Of a DNA stretch of 64,000 nucleotides, positions 43,668 through 52,889 are shown piece after piece. The stretch covers positions 1 through 64,000 of the forward strand of contig NZ_BBIS01000026.1 in NCBI RefSeq assembly GCF_000730605.1. Reading direction: 5' to 3'. Origin of the DNA: Pseudomonas monteilii NBRC 103158 = DSM 14164 (GTDB lineage: Bacteria; Pseudomonadota; Gammaproteobacteria; Pseudomonadales; Pseudomonadaceae). The notes under the pieces are model-generated. The model saw nothing but the letters and a program-made list of their open reading frames with translations. It made no database searches and had not been told where the DNA came from. Numbering within the stretch: the stretch's first letter is position 1; every line of letters begins with the position of its first letter. Position numbers and translations under genes: made by a program.

Positions 43668-45338
43668 GTGAAAAAGGATTCCCTCAAAGGCTGGTTCAAG
43701 AGCGGCGCCCCCGGCGTCTGGATGAGCGGCGGCGCGGTGGCCATGGCGGTGATCATGACCGTCGGCCTGCTGGCGGTGATTGCCGTGCGCGGCCTGGGCC
43801 ACTTCTGGCCGGCCGATCTTGTACAGGCCACCTACAAGGTGCCGGGCCAGGCTGACCACGTCGTCATCGGCGAAGTGGTACAAAAGGAAGAAGTGCCACG
43901 CGCCCGCCTGAAGGGTGCCGGCCTGCCGGTACCAGACCAGGGCCCGGAGTTCATGACCCGTGAACTGATCAAGGTTGGTAACCGCGACCTCAACGGCAGC
44001 GACTTTACCTGGGTGGTCGGTGACTGGCTGGTTGACGAAAAACGCCCGGCCGACCTGATCGCCCTGGAACGCCGCGAGTGGGGCAACTTCTACGGCTACT
44101 TGGTCAGCGTCAAGGAAGAAGGCCGCGTGGTGGCCGAAGGCCCTGCCGCCTGGCACGAACTGCAGGCCCGCCTCAAGCGCGCCAACCAGCTCAACGGCGA
44201 GTTGCAGCAGCTGGAGAAGAAGGACATCGGCGCCATCAACCATGGCCTCGAGCGCCTGCGCCTGCAGGCCCGCAAGCTGGAGCTGGACGGCAAGCTGGAC
44301 GCCGCTGCCCAGGCCGACCTGGATGCCGACCGCGCCGAGCTGAACAGCCGCTACAAGGCCATCGAAGACCGCCTGACCGGCCTGCACCAGGCCTTTGCCC
44401 GCGACAGCCTGGTGGCCCGCGATGGCAACGGCCGTGAAGTGGAAATCAACCTGAGCAAGGTGGTGCATGCCATCCAGCCGAACGGCATGTCCGGCTTCAC
44501 CAAGCTCGGTACCTACTTCGCCAAGGTCTGGGAGTTCCTCAGCGACGACCCGCGTGAAGCCAACACCGAGGGCGGTATCTTCCCGGCCATTTTCGGCACC
44601 GTGATGATGACCCTGATCATGGCCGTGATCGTCACCCCGTTCGGCGTGCTGGCTGCGGTCTACCTGCGTGAGTACGCCAGGCAGGGGCCGGTGACACGGC
44701 TGATCCGCATTGCCGTGAACAACCTGGCCGGCGTGCCGGCGATCGTCTACGGCGTGTTTGGCCTGGGCTTCTTCGTCTACGTGCTGGGTGGCTCGATCGA
44801 CCGCCTGTTCTTCCCTGAAGCGCTGCCGGCACCGACCCTGGGTACCCCGGGCCTGCTGTGGGCATCGCTGACCCTGGCACTGCTGGCCGTGCCGGTGGTG
44901 ATCGTGGCCACCGAAGAAGGCCTGGCGCGTATTCCGCGTACCGTGCGCGAAGGCTCGCTGGCCTTGGGCGCGACCAAGGCCGAAACGCTGTGGAAGATCG
45001 TCTTGCCCATGGCCAGCCCGGCCATGATGACCGGCATGATCCTCGCCGTGGCCCGCGCCGCTGGTGAAGTTGCGCCGCTGATGCTGGTGGGTGTGGTGAA
45101 GCTGGCGCCGTCGCTGCCGGTGGACGGTAACTACCCGTACCTGCACCTGGACCAGAAGATCATGCACCTGGGCTTCCACATCTATGACGTCGGCTTCCAG
45201 AGCCCGAACGTCGAGGCCGCGCGGCCGCTGGTGTATGCCACTGCGCTGTTGCTGGTGCTGGTGATCGCGACCCTCAACCTCTCGGCCGTGTGGATCCGTA
45301 ACCACCTGCGCGAGAAGTACAAGGCCCTCGACAGCTGA
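43668..45338 (+). CDS. pstA: Phosphate ABC transporter permease PstA, long form
   Basis: 556 residues against about 296 in E. coli. After an N-terminal helix (VAMAVIMTVGLLAVIAVRGL) comes a periplasmic insertion (about 45-300) that includes a predicted coiled coil (WHELQARLKRANQLNGELQQ through KAIEDRLTGLHQAFARD). The permease domain occupies about 305-550 with GIFPAIFGTVMMTLIMAV, NNLAGVPAIVYGVFGLGFFVYVLGG and the ATKAETLWKIVLPMASPAMMTGM coupling helix. The GTG at 43668 has AAGGTAG upstream, 17 bases after pstC. The insertions in PstC and PstA likely pair outside the membrane. Confidence 0.95.
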   Translation: MKKDSLKGWFKSGAPGVWMSGGAVAMAVIMTVGLLAVIAVRGLGHFWPADLVQATYKVPGQADHVVIGEVVQKEEVPRARLKGAGLPVPDQGPEFMTRELIKVGNRDLNGSDFTWVVGDWLVDEKRPADLIALERREWGNFYGYLVSVKEEGRVVAEGPAAWHELQARLKRANQLNGELQQLEKKDIGAINHGLERLRLQARKLELDGKLDAAAQADLDADRAELNSRYKAIEDRLTGLHQAFARDSLVARDGNGREVEINLSKVVHAIQPNGMSGFTKLGTYFAKVWEFLSDDPREANTEGGIFPAIFGTVMMTLIMAVIVTPFGVLAAVYLREYARQGPVTRLIRIAVNNLAGVPAIVYGVFGLGFFVYVLGGSIDRLFFPEALPAPTLGTPGLLWASLTLALLAVPVVIVATEEGLARIPRTVREGSLALGATKAETLWKIVLPMASPAMMTGMILAVARAAGEVAPLMLVGVVKLAPSLPVDGNYPYLHLDQKIMHLGFHIYDVGFQSPNVEAARPLVYATALLLVLVIATLNLSAVWIRNHLREKYKALDS

Positions 45339-45410
45339 CCCTGATTGCAAGCGTGCCTCCCATCAGCCGGGCGGCCCTTTGAAACGAATTGATAGCGTAT
45401 GGAGTAGACC

Positions 45411-46244
45411 ATGCAGCAAGATTCCCATACCCACGGCATCGACATGTCTGCCCTGGGCCGCAACAAGCAGAGCCTGCGCCTGGCCGAAGAAACCGTGGCC
45501 ATCGAAGTACCGGGCCTGAGCCTGTTCTACGGCGACAAGCAGGCGTTGTTCGACGTCAGCATGAACATCCCCAAGCAACGCGTGACCGCCTTCATCGGCC
45601 CGTCCGGCTGCGGCAAGTCGACCCTGCTGCGCACCTTCAACCGCATGAACGACCTGGTTGACGGCTGCCGCGTGGAAGGCGCCATCAACCTGTACGGCAA
45701 CAACATCTACCGCAAGGGCGAGGATGTGGCCGAGCTGCGCCGCCGTGTGGGCATGGTGTTCCAGAAGCCCAACCCGTTCCCCAAGACCATCTACGAGAAC
45801 GTGGTCTACGGCCTGCGTATCCAGGGCATCAACAAGAAGCGTGTGCTCGACGAAGCCGTCGAGTGGGCGCTGAAGGGCGCAGCCCTGTGGGACGAGGTCA
45901 AGGACCGCCTGCATGAGTCGGCGTTGGGCCTGTCTGGTGGCCAGCAACAGCGTCTGGTCATCGCCCGCACCATCGCCGTGGAGCCGGAAGTGCTGCTGCT
46001 CGACGAACCGTGCTCGGCGCTGGACCCGATTTCGACCCTGAAGGTCGAAGAGCTGATCTACGAATTGAAATCCAAGTACACCATCGTCATCGTGACCCAC
46101 AACATGCAGCAGGCGGCCCGTGTTTCGGACTACACCGCGTTCATGTACATGGGCAAACTGGTCGAATTCGGGGATACCGACACCCTGTTCACCAACCCGG
46201 CGAAGAAGCAGACCGAAGACTACATCACCGGTCGCTACGGTTAA
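45411..46244 (+). CDS. pstB: Phosphate ABC transporter ATP-binding protein
   Basis: 277-residue cytoplasmic ATPase of the Pst importer. Walker [11 protein letters not shown]-loop [19 protein letters not shown] signature [13 protein letters not shown], Walker [14 protein letters not shown] and the H-loop [13 protein letters not shown] are all intact. An N-terminal extension of about 35 residues ([20 protein letters not shown]) precedes the core. TGGAG lies at ribosome-binding distance. It also takes part, with PhoU, in signalling to PhoR. Confidence 0.97.
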   Translation: MQQDSHTHGIDMSALGRNKQSLRLAEETVAIEVPGLSLFYGDKQALFDVSMNIPKQRVTAFIGPSGCGKSTLLRTFNRMNDLVDGCRVEGAINLYGNNIYRKGEDVAELRRRVGMVFQKPNPFPKTIYENVVYGLRIQGINKKRVLDEAVEWALKGAALWDEVKDRLHESALGLSGGQQQRLVIARTIAVEPEVLLLDEPCSALDPISTLKVEELIYELKSKYTIVIVTHNMQQAARVSDYTAFMYMGKLVEFGDTDTLFTNPAKKQTEDYITGRYG

Positions 46245-46303
46245 GCGGCGCTCGTGATGAGCACCTGGCCTCCTACAGGGCCGCGTTACCAAAGGACAAA
46301 ACG

Positions 46304-47074
46304 ATGATCAACAAAGAAAGCCTTACGCACCACATTTCCCAGCAGTTCAACGCCGAGCTCGAAGAGGTGCGCAGCCACCTGCTGGCCATGGGCGGGCTGG
46401 TTGAAAAGCAGGTCAACGACGCGGTCACCGCGCTGATCGAAGCCGATTCGGGCCTGGCCCAGCAAGTGCGCGAGGTTGACGAGCAGATCAACCAGATGGA
46501 GCGCAACATCGACGAGGAGTGCCTGCGTATCCTTGCCCGCCGCCAGCCGGCCGCCTCGGACCTGCGCCTGATCATCAGCATCTCCAAGTCGGTGATCGAC
46601 CTGGAGCGCATTGGTGACGAGTCGACCAAGATCGCCCGTCGCGCCATCCAGCTGTGCGAAGAAGGTGAATCGCCGCGTGGCTACGTCGAGGTTCGTCATA
46701 TCGGTGACCAGGTGCGCAACATGGTCCGTGATGCACTGGACGCCTTTGCCCGCTTCGACGCCGACCTGGCGTTGTCGGTGGCCCAGTACGACAAAACCAT
46801 CGATCGTGAATACAAGACCGCGCTGCGCGAGCTGGTGACCTACATGATGGAGGACCCGCGCTCTATTTCGCGGGTGCTGAGCGTGATCTGGGTTCTGCGC
46901 TCGCTGGAGCGAATTGGCGACCATGCGCGAAACATCTCCGAGCTGGTGATCTACCTGGTGCGCGGCACCGACGTACGTCACATGGGCCTCAAGCGCATGA
47001 CAGCAGAAGTGCAGGGCACAGCTGTCGCTGATGGCGAAAAGGCTAATGTTTCGGGCGAATCTGACGATAAGTAA
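46304..47074 (+). CDS. phoU: Phosphate signalling regulator PhoU
   Basis: 256-residue all-helical protein of two PhoU repeats: HHISQQFNAELEEVRSHLLAMGGLVEKQ and RRQPAASDLRLIISISKSVIDLERIGDESTKIAR, then FDADLALSVAQYDKTIDREYK and VLRSLERIGDHARNISELVIYLVRG. The paired ERIGDxxxxIA metal-cluster motifs are present. PhoU links Pst transport to PhoR inhibition when phosphate is ample. Start at 46304 after AAAGGAC, 59 bases from pstB. A terminator follows at 47094. Confidence 0.97.
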   Translation: MINKESLTHHISQQFNAELEEVRSHLLAMGGLVEKQVNDAVTALIEADSGLAQQVREVDEQINQMERNIDEECLRILARRQPAASDLRLIISISKSVIDLERIGDESTKIARRAIQLCEEGESPRGYVEVRHIGDQVRNMVRDALDAFARFDADLALSVAQYDKTIDREYKTALRELVTYMMEDPRSISRVLSVIWVLRSLERIGDHARNISELVIYLVRGTDVRHMGLKRMTAEVQGTAVADGEKANVSGESDDK

Positions 47075-47093
47075 GGTTGCTCCCGAGCATCGA

Positions 47094-47120
47094 CGCCCGG
47101 CCTTGGCCGGGCGTTTTCGT
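47094..47120 (+). terminator. Intrinsic terminator of the pst-phoU operon
   Basis: CGCCCGGCC (47094-47102), TT, GGCCGGGCG (47105-47113), then TTTTCGTTT. A nine-pair GC stem with U-rich tail directly after phoU. Confidence 0.9.
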
Positions 47121-47238
47121 TTGCGGTCGAGCGCCTGCAGGCACCCGCGAACGATGTTGAAGAAGTCCCGGCGTGACCAGGTTGTAGCAAATGGCCATTA
47201 TTTGGCAGTAGGCTAGTCGGGGTTCAGAAGGAGTATCG

Positions 47239-48135
47239 ATGAGTAAAGTGAATGTGCTGGTCGTGGATGACGCGCCGTTTATCCGTGACCTGGTCCGCAA
47301 ATGCCTGCGCAGTGCCTTCCCGGGCATGGCCATCGACGACGCGGTCAACGGTCGCAAGGCCATGGCCATGCTGGACAAGGAAGCGTTCGACCTGGTCCTG
47401 TGCGACTGGGAAATGCCGGAAATGTCGGGCCTGGAACTGCTTACCTGGTGCCGCCAGCAGCCTGCGCTGAAAAACCTGCAGTTCATCATGGTGACCAGCC
47501 GTGGCGACAAGGAAAACGTCATTCAGGCGATCCAGGCGGGCGTTTCCGATTTTGTCGGCAAGCCGTTCACCAACGAGCAACTGCTGACCAAGGTAAAAAA
47601 GGCCCTGACCAAGATCGGCAAGCTCGACAGCCTGATGGCCAGCGGCCCGGCGCGGGTGAATTCGGCGTTTGCCAATGATTCGCTGAGTGCCCTGACAGGG
47701 GGCAAACCAGAAGCGGCCAAGGTGTCGGCCCCCGCACCGGCACCGGCTGCCATCAAGCCCTTGGCCGCAGCCTCCACACCACCTGCCCCCGCACCGACCG
47801 GGCGTGGCCAGGGCCAGTTGCGACTGGCCAGCGGCATGCAGCCCTGTGTGATCAAGGCACTGAGCTTGAAGGAGGCCTTGCTGGTGGTACGCCGCAGCGA
47901 AGCGCTCCCGCAGGTGCTGGAAGGTGCGGTGCTGGACCTGGAGCAGGGTGAGAGCGCTGAAGTCGCGCGGTTGAACGGCTACCTGCATGCTGTCGCGGCA
48001 TTGGAGCCCAAGCCCGACAGCGACTGGCTGCAGTTGACCTTCAAGTTCGTCGATCAGGACGCCCAGAAGCTCGATTACCTGTCGCGCTTGATTGCCCGTG
48101 GCACTGCACAGAAGCATTTCACCCCCGGCGCTTGA
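47239..48135 (+). CDS. CheY-type response regulator with PilZ-like C-terminal domain
   Basis: 298 residues. The receiver domain (1-122) has acidic Asp10/Asp11, phosphoacceptor Asp56 (DLVLCDWEMPEMSG) and Lys108 (VGKPFT). A long Ala/Pro linker (about 155-190) leads to a C-terminal domain (about 195-290; LRLASGMQPCVIKALSLKEALLVV, GAVLDLEQGESAEVARLNGYLHAV) whose strand pattern resembles PilZ but lacks the c-di-GMP RxxxR motif. No kinase is adjacent; it could be phosphorylated by a distant sensor. GAAGGAG precedes the ATG. Confidence 0.85.
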   Translation: MSKVNVLVVDDAPFIRDLVRKCLRSAFPGMAIDDAVNGRKAMAMLDKEAFDLVLCDWEMPEMSGLELLTWCRQQPALKNLQFIMVTSRGDKENVIQAIQAGVSDFVGKPFTNEQLLTKVKKALTKIGKLDSLMASGPARVNSAFANDSLSALTGGKPEAAKVSAPAPAPAAIKPLAAASTPPAPAPTGRGQGQLRLASGMQPCVIKALSLKEALLVVRRSEALPQVLEGAVLDLEQGESAEVARLNGYLHAVAALEPKPDSDWLQLTFKFVDQDAQKLDYLSRLIARGTAQKHFTPGA

Positions 48136-48142
48136 CGCCAAA

Positions 48143-48169
48143 GCAGGGGCAGCACAGTGCTGCCCCTGC
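48143..48169 (+). terminator. Strong hairpin after the response regulator
   Basis: GCAGGGGCAGCA (48143-48154), CAG, TGCTGCCCCTGC (48158-48169): 12 perfect pairs but no U-run, so possibly Rho-linked or a stability element. Confidence 0.55.
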
Positions 48170-48249
48170 GCCATCCGACCAACTGCAATACCCGCCGCAA
48201 AACCCGCTGCTAGGCTTCGAGACATCAAGACTGTCAAAAAGCCACCATC

Positions 48250-49146
48250 ATGCCCACGCGCCTGCTGCTGTTCTGTGCATTGCTCATGGTCTCGGCGTCG
48301 AGCCTGGGTGTGACCCTCTACAAGATCACCGACGATTCCGGTGTGGTCTCCTATTCCGACCGGCCAGGCCCGGGCGCCAAGCCCTTGGTGCTGCGCGAGC
48401 CCATGGTCGAAACGCTGGAGGGCCAGGTGCTGTTGAACGCCAGGACCTTCGACGGTGGCGTGAGCTTTTCGGCGCGCAACGAACTGCATGTACCCGTGGA
48501 GGTCGAGTTGCGACTGGACAATCTGGTGAACGCGCAAGGCGGCGATGCTCCGCGCATCGTGCGCCGCTTGCTGCCGCCGCGTACCACGCAAATGCTCAGT
48601 GTGCTCCGGGGGCGCCCTGGGCTGCTGCTGAACTACCGCTCGACCCTGCTGCAGGCCATGGGGGACCCGGGCATGCGGCCACAGGGCTTCCGTTACGCAT
48701 TCCCTTGGATTGGCGGGCCGTTCCGCGTCACTCAGGGCCCTAACGGGCGTGTCAGCCACTTTGGGCCAAAGGGGCGCTACGCCATGGACATCGCGATGCC
48801 TGAAGGCACCACCATCATTGCGGCGCGCGAAGGCGTGGTGGTGAAGACGGAAAACACCCAGAGCGGGCGGGGAACCAACCCTTCAGGGAATTTCGTCAGG
48901 ATCCTGCACCCGGACGGCACCATGGGCGTGTACTTGCACCTGATGCGCGGTTCAGTGGTGGTGGCGCAGGGGCAGCGGGTACGGCAGGGGCAGGTACTGG
49001 CCAAGTCGGGCAATACTGGCAACAGCACCGGGCCCCACCTGCATTTCGTGGTGCAGCGCAATGTGGGGCTGGCGCTGGAGTCGATACCTTACCGGTTCGA
49101 CAGGCCGATCAGCGGGTTACCAGATTTCACTGCCGGCAACCCCTGA
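48250..49146 (+). CDS. M23-family peptidase with DUF4124-type N-terminus
   Basis: 298-residue exported protein. Signal peptide MPTRLLLFCALLMVSASSLG, then a DUF4124-like strand pair VTLYKITDDSGVVSYSDRPGPG, a beta-rich middle, and a C-terminal M23 (LytM) fold (about 160-290). The metal and catalytic pattern is VSHFGPKGRYAMDIAMPEG, VYLHLM and STGPHLHFVV, indicating a potentially active peptidoglycan endopeptidase of the periplasm. It follows the response regulator by 114 bases and is convergent with corC. Confidence 0.88.
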   Translation: MPTRLLLFCALLMVSASSLGVTLYKITDDSGVVSYSDRPGPGAKPLVLREPMVETLEGQVLLNARTFDGGVSFSARNELHVPVEVELRLDNLVNAQGGDAPRIVRRLLPPRTTQMLSVLRGRPGLLLNYRSTLLQAMGDPGMRPQGFRYAFPWIGGPFRVTQGPNGRVSHFGPKGRYAMDIAMPEGTTIIAAREGVVVKTENTQSGRGTNPSGNFVRILHPDGTMGVYLHLMRGSVVVAQGQRVRQGQVLAKSGNTGNSTGPHLHFVVQRNVGLALESIPYRFDRPISGLPDFTAGNP

Positions 49147-49158
49147 CCGATATAGCCA

Positions 49159-50499
49159 TCAGTCCAGCTTCAGCACCTTGGCCAGCACGATCTTGGGCCC
49201 TTTCATCTTCTTGATGATGATGCGCAGCCCCTCGACCTCAAGCACTTCCTCTTCTTCAGGCACGCGCTTGAGCGTTTCGTAGACCAGCCCGGCCAGGGTC
49301 TCTGCCTCAATGTGGTCGAGGTCGACCCCCAGCAGGCGCTCGACCTTGAACAGCGGTGTGTCGCCGCGCACCAGCAGTTTGCCTGGCTGGTAAGCGAGGA
49401 TGCCGCGTTCGGTCTTGCGGTGCTCGTCCTGGATATCGCCTACCAGCACTTCCAGCACGTCTTCCATGGTCAGGTAGCCGATAACCTTGCCGTCGGCTTC
49501 CTCCACTAGCACGAAGTGCGCGCCGCCCTTGCGGAACTGCTCCAGCAACTGGGCCAGCGGCATGTGCCGCGATACGCGCTCCAGGGGGCGGGCAAGGTCT
49601 TCCAGGTCGATGGTTTCGGGCAAGTGCTCCAGCTCGGCCAGCTCCAGCAGCAGGTCCTTGATGTGCAGCAGGCCGGTGAACTCTTCGCGCTCGGCGTCAT
49701 ACACCGGATAGCGGCTGAACTTGTGGCGGCGCACCAGGGCCAGGATCTGCTTCAACGGCGCATGGGCGTCGATGCTGACCATGTCCTCACGCGAGTTGGC
49801 CCAGTCGACCACCTCCAGCTCGCCCATTTCCACGGCCGACGCCAGTACGCGCATACCCTGGTCGCTTGGGTCCTGACCACGGCTGGAGTGCAGGATCAGC
49901 TTCAGCTCTTCACGGCTGTAGTGGTGCTCGTGGTGCGGGCCAGGCTCGCCTTGGCCGGCAATACGCAAAATGGTGTTGGCGCTGGCATTGAGCAGGTAGA
50001 TGGCTGGGTACATTGCCCAGTAGAACAGGTACAGCGGCACGGCGGTCCATAGCGACAGCAGCTCTGGCTTGCGGATGGCCCAGGACTTGGGCGCCAGCTC
50101 GCCGACCACGATGTGCAGGTACGAGATGACGAAGAAGGCGACGAAGAACGAGACACCTTTGATCAGCTCGGGCGAGTCGACCCCGAAGTACGCCAGCAGC
50201 GGCTCGAGCAGGTGGGCAAACGCCGGTTCACCGACCCAGCCCAGGCCCAGCGAGGCGAGGGTAATGCCCAACTGGCAGGCTGACAGGTAGGCGTCGAGCT
50301 GATTGTGAACCTTGCGCAGGATGTTACCGCGCCAGCCGTGCTGCTCGGCGATGGCCTCAACGCGGGTGGCGCGCAGCTTGACCATGGCGAACTCGGCGGC
50401 AACGAAGAAGCCGTTGAGCAGCACCAGCAGGAAGGCAAAGATGATCATGCCGAAATCGGCGAATAACGAGGTGAGGCTGATACCAGGGGAAGGGTCCAT
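49159..50499 (-). CDS. CNNM/CorC-type membrane protein with CBS pair
   Basis: 446 residues: N-terminal CNNM (DUF21) membrane domain (about 1-195; FAFLLVLLNGFFVAAEFAMVKLR and SLGLGWVGEPAFAHLLEPLL), a CBS-domain pair (about 215-345; SRYPVYDAEREEFTGLLHIKDLLLELAEL, GYLTMEDVLEVLVGDIQDEH) and the C-terminal CorC_HlyC domain. The family is linked to Mg2+/Co2+ efflux or membrane repair; annotations as hemolysin are historical. It lies between the M23 gene and phoR, after the phoR terminator. Confidence 0.92.
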   Translation of the reverse strand: MDPSPGISLTSLFADFGMIIFAFLLVLLNGFFVAAEFAMVKLRATRVEAIAEQHGWRGNILRKVHNQLDAYLSACQLGITLASLGLGWVGEPAFAHLLEPLLAYFGVDSPELIKGVSFFVAFFVISYLHIVVGELAPKSWAIRKPELLSLWTAVPLYLFYWAMYPAIYLLNASANTILRIAGQGEPGPHHEHHYSREELKLILHSSRGQDPSDQGMRVLASAVEMGELEVVDWANSREDMVSIDAHAPLKQILALVRRHKFSRYPVYDAEREEFTGLLHIKDLLLELAELEHLPETIDLEDLARPLERVSRHMPLAQLLEQFRKGGAHFVLVEEADGKVIGYLTMEDVLEVLVGDIQDEHRKTERGILAYQPGKLLVRGDTPLFKVERLLGVDLDHIEAETLAGLVYETLKRVPEEEEVLEVEGLRIIIKKMKGPKIVLAKVLKLD

Positions 50500-50537
50500 G
50501 ATGGAGTTTTTACGGGGTCCGTCTTAGAGATAGAGAG

Positions 50538-50564
50538 AAAAAAAGTGCCAGCTTTTGCTGGCAC
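50538..50564 (-). terminator. Intrinsic terminator of phoBR
   Basis: On the minus strand GTGCCAGC, AAAA, GCTGGCAC, then TTTTTTT (A-run 50538-50544 on the plus strand). It stands 108 bases after the phoR stop and just before the corC start. Confidence 0.92.
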
Positions 50565-50629
50565 AGGGGATCCAATGTAGCGGCTGGAGCCGTAAAAGCA
50601 AAGGGTGGCGGATTTATTGCGGTCGCTGT

Positions 50630-50668
50630 GGGAGCGGGCGCGCCCGCGAAGGGCTGCACCGCAGCCCC
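50630..50668. repeat. REP-like palindromes downstream of phoR
   Basis: GCGGGCGCGCCCGC (50634-50647) is a perfect palindrome preceded by TGGGAG, as in P. putida REP elements. GGGCTGC/GCAGCCC (50651-50657 and 50661-50667) forms a second hairpin related to the 28.3 and 57.2 kb elements. Confidence 0.7.
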
Positions 50669-50672
50669 AATA

Positions 50673-51980
50673 TCAAACCTCGCCGTTGGCCAATTGTGCC
50701 GGCGCAAAGTGACAGGTAAAGGTGCTGCCATGCCCCGGCACACTGCTGATTTCCAGCTTGCCGCGATGGCGCATCAGCACATGCTTCACAATCGCCAGCC
50801 CCAGCCCGGTGCCACCGGTATTCGACGCGCGGCTGGAGTCCACCCGATAGAAGCGTTCGGTCAGGCGGGGCAAGTGCTTCGCGTCAATGCCCACCCCCGA
50901 GTCTTGCACCGACAAATGCGCACCTTGGGCATCGACCCACCAGCGGATGCGGATGTTGCCTTCGTCCTGGGTGTACTTGACGGCGTTGAATACCAGGTTG
51001 GAAAAGGCGCTGCGCAGCTCCGACTCGCTGCCCTTCAGTTTCACGCCGGGCGCAGCTTCCAGGCTGATGCGCTGGTTGCGTGGCCCGGACAGGGCCTGGG
51101 CGTCATTCTTGATGGCGGCGAGCAGGGCATCGACGGCCACCGGCTGGTTGTCCGACGGGTAATCGGTGGCTTCCAGCTTGGCCAGCAGCAGCAGGTCGTT
51201 GAGCAGCGTTTGCATGCGTGAGCCTTGCTGGCTCATCTGCTGCAGGGCGCGGCTCCAGCGCGGGTTCACGTCCTCGACGTTGTCCAGCAAGGTTTCCAGG
51301 TAGCCGGTGATGACCGTCAGCGGCGTGCGCAGCTCGTGCGACACGTTGGCGACGAAGTCCTTGCGCATCTGCTCCAGCTGGTGAATGCGGGTGACATCGC
51401 GCACCAGCATCAGGTGTTCGTTGTTGCCGTAGCGGGTGATGTGCAGTTGCACGCGCATGCGGTCGTTGATGGGCGAGGGGATTTCCAGCGGTTCGAGGTA
51501 GTTCTCCGCTTCGAAGTATTCCTTGAAACGCGGGTGACGCACCAGGTTGGTTACCTGCTGGCCGCCGTCCTGTGGGGTTTTGAAGCCCAGCAGGGTCTCG
51601 GCGGCGCGGTTCCACCACTCCAGGTTGCCGTCGCTGTCGAGCATGATCACGGCGTCACGTAGTGCGGCGGTGGACTCCTGCACCCGGTCGATCACGGCCT
51701 GCAGGCGGCCACGCACGCGCTGGTCGCGGCGTTGCAGGTGGTAGATGCTGTCGAACACCTCGCCCCAAAGGCCGTAGCCATCGGGCGGTGCCTCATCGGG
51801 TTGGTGGTTGCGCAGCCAGTCGTGCAGGCGCAGCAGTTGCTTGAGGGTCCAGCCCAGGTAGAGCGCCAGGCCAATGGCCAGGCTCCAGCCATAGTAGCCG
51901 CTGACCAGCCCGCCGATCAGGCAGACGGTAATCAGCAACAGCAAATGGCGAATAAGAGTCGCGTGCCAGTTCTGGTTCAA
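50673..51980 (-). CDS. phoR: Phosphate-regulon sensor histidine kinase PhoR
   Basis: 435-residue inner-membrane kinase that phosphorylates PhoB under phosphate limitation and dephosphorylates it otherwise. Two N-terminal helices (about 8-45), a DUF3329/PAS region with DAVIMLDSDGNLEWWNRAAETLLG, the H-box FVANVSHELRTPLTVITGYLE with the phosphorylated His, the N-box region, and G-boxes VQDSGVGID and TGGTGLGLAIVKHV. The start is TTG at 51980 (LNQNWH) with AAGGA at ideal spacing; another TTG seven codons upstream lacks a site. It follows phoB by 48 bases. Confidence 0.93.
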   Translation of the reverse strand: MNQNWHATLIRHLLLLITVCLIGGLVSGYYGWSLAIGLALYLGWTLKQLLRLHDWLRNHQPDEAPPDGYGLWGEVFDSIYHLQRRDQRVRGRLQAVIDRVQESTAALRDAVIMLDSDGNLEWWNRAAETLLGFKTPQDGGQQVTNLVRHPRFKEYFEAENYLEPLEIPSPINDRMRVQLHITRYGNNEHLMLVRDVTRIHQLEQMRKDFVANVSHELRTPLTVITGYLETLLDNVEDVNPRWSRALQQMSQQGSRMQTLLNDLLLLAKLEATDYPSDNQPVAVDALLAAIKNDAQALSGPRNQRISLEAAPGVKLKGSESELRSAFSNLVFNAVKYTQDEGNIRIRWWVDAQGAHLSVQDSGVGIDAKHLPRLTERFYRVDSSRASNTGGTGLGLAIVKHVLMRHRGKLEISSVPGHGSTFTCHFAPAQLANGEV

Positions 51981-52028
51981 TTGACGGTCCTTGTACAACA
52001 ACGTGCAGCGTGGCGCTTTTGAACTCGA

Positions 52029-52718
52029 TCAGCTCTTGGTCGAGAAGCGGTAGCCAGTGCCCCGGACGGTTTGTACCAGATTTTCATAGGCTTCACCCAG
52101 CGCCTTGCGCAGGCGGCGGATGTGCACGTCGACCGTGCGTTCCTCGACATAGACGTTGCCGCCCCATACCTGGTCCAGCAGCTGGCCACGTGTGTAGGCA
52201 CGCTCCTGGTGGGTCATGAAGAACTGCAGCAGGCGGTATTCGGTCGGGCCCATCTCGGCCGGCTTGCCGTCGATGGTGACGCGGTGGCTGATCGGGTCCA
52301 GCAGCAGGCCGCCAACTTCGATCGGCGCCTCGCTGTCGCTCGGGCCGGTACGGCGCAACACGGCTTTCAGGCGCGCGACCAGCTCCCGCGGCGAGAACGG
52401 CTTGGTGATGTAGTCGTCGGCACCCACTTCCAGGCCCTGGATCTTGTTGTCCTCTTCACCCTTGGCGGTAAGCATGATGATCGGGATGTCGCCGGTCAGC
52501 TCGTCGCGCTTGAGGCGGCGGGCCAGCTCGATGCCGGAGGTGCCTGGCAGCATCCAGTCGAGCAGGATCAGGTCCGGCTTGCGGTCGACGATGATTGCAT
52601 GGGCCTGTTGGGAGTTTTCCGCTTCCAGGCAGTCATAGCCGGCCATTTCCAGGGCAACGGCGATCATCTCGCGAATGGGCGCTTCGTCGTCGACGATCAG
52701 AATGTTCCTGCCAACCAT
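52029..52718 (-). CDS. phoB: Phosphate-regulon response regulator PhoB
   Basis: 229-residue OmpR-type activator. The receiver has Asp10/Asp11, phosphoacceptor Asp54 (ILLDWMLPG) and Lys in YITKPFS. The C-terminal winged helix carries the recognition helix [16 protein letters not shown] and GTGYRFS end. The start [14 protein letters not shown] follows GGAGAGG. A Pho-box-like repeat 53 bases upstream indicates autoregulation. With phoR and the pst operon in the same 13 kb, the window contains a complete Pho control circuit. Confidence 0.97.
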   Translation of the reverse strand: MVGRNILIVDDEAPIREMIAVALEMAGYDCLEAENSQQAHAIIVDRKPDLILLDWMLPGTSGIELARRLKRDELTGDIPIIMLTAKGEEDNKIQGLEVGADDYITKPFSPRELVARLKAVLRRTGPSDSEAPIEVGGLLLDPISHRVTIDGKPAEMGPTEYRLLQFFMTHQERAYTRGQLLDQVWGGNVYVEERTVDVHIRRLRKALGEAYENLVQTVRGTGYRFSTKS

Positions 52719-52770
52719 GCTCAAACCTCTCCTGGATACGGTGTCTTGGCCCGCATTAGATAACGGAATT

Positions 52771-52788
52771 ATTGCAGCTGTGTGACAG
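52771..52788 (-). promoter_or_regulatory. Pho box before phoB
   Basis: On the minus strand CTGTCAC, ACAG, CTGCAAT: the first half matches CTGTCAT in 6 of 7, the second in 5 of 7, with correct 11-base phasing. Supports PhoB autoregulation. Confidence 0.65.
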
Positions 52789-52889
52789 GGTGTTGGCCGT
52801 TCTGGCGACATTCCGTGACTGAACTAGGCTTGAGAGGGCCGCAGTTGCGGCGACTCGAACTCAATCCCCCCGAAATAATGGTGAATCCA

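Noticed and set aside
43539..45350. 603-residue open frame antisense to pstA
   Set aside because: Same effect as above; composition (His/Gln/Val/Gly) is typical of reverse-strand reading of a GC-rich gene.
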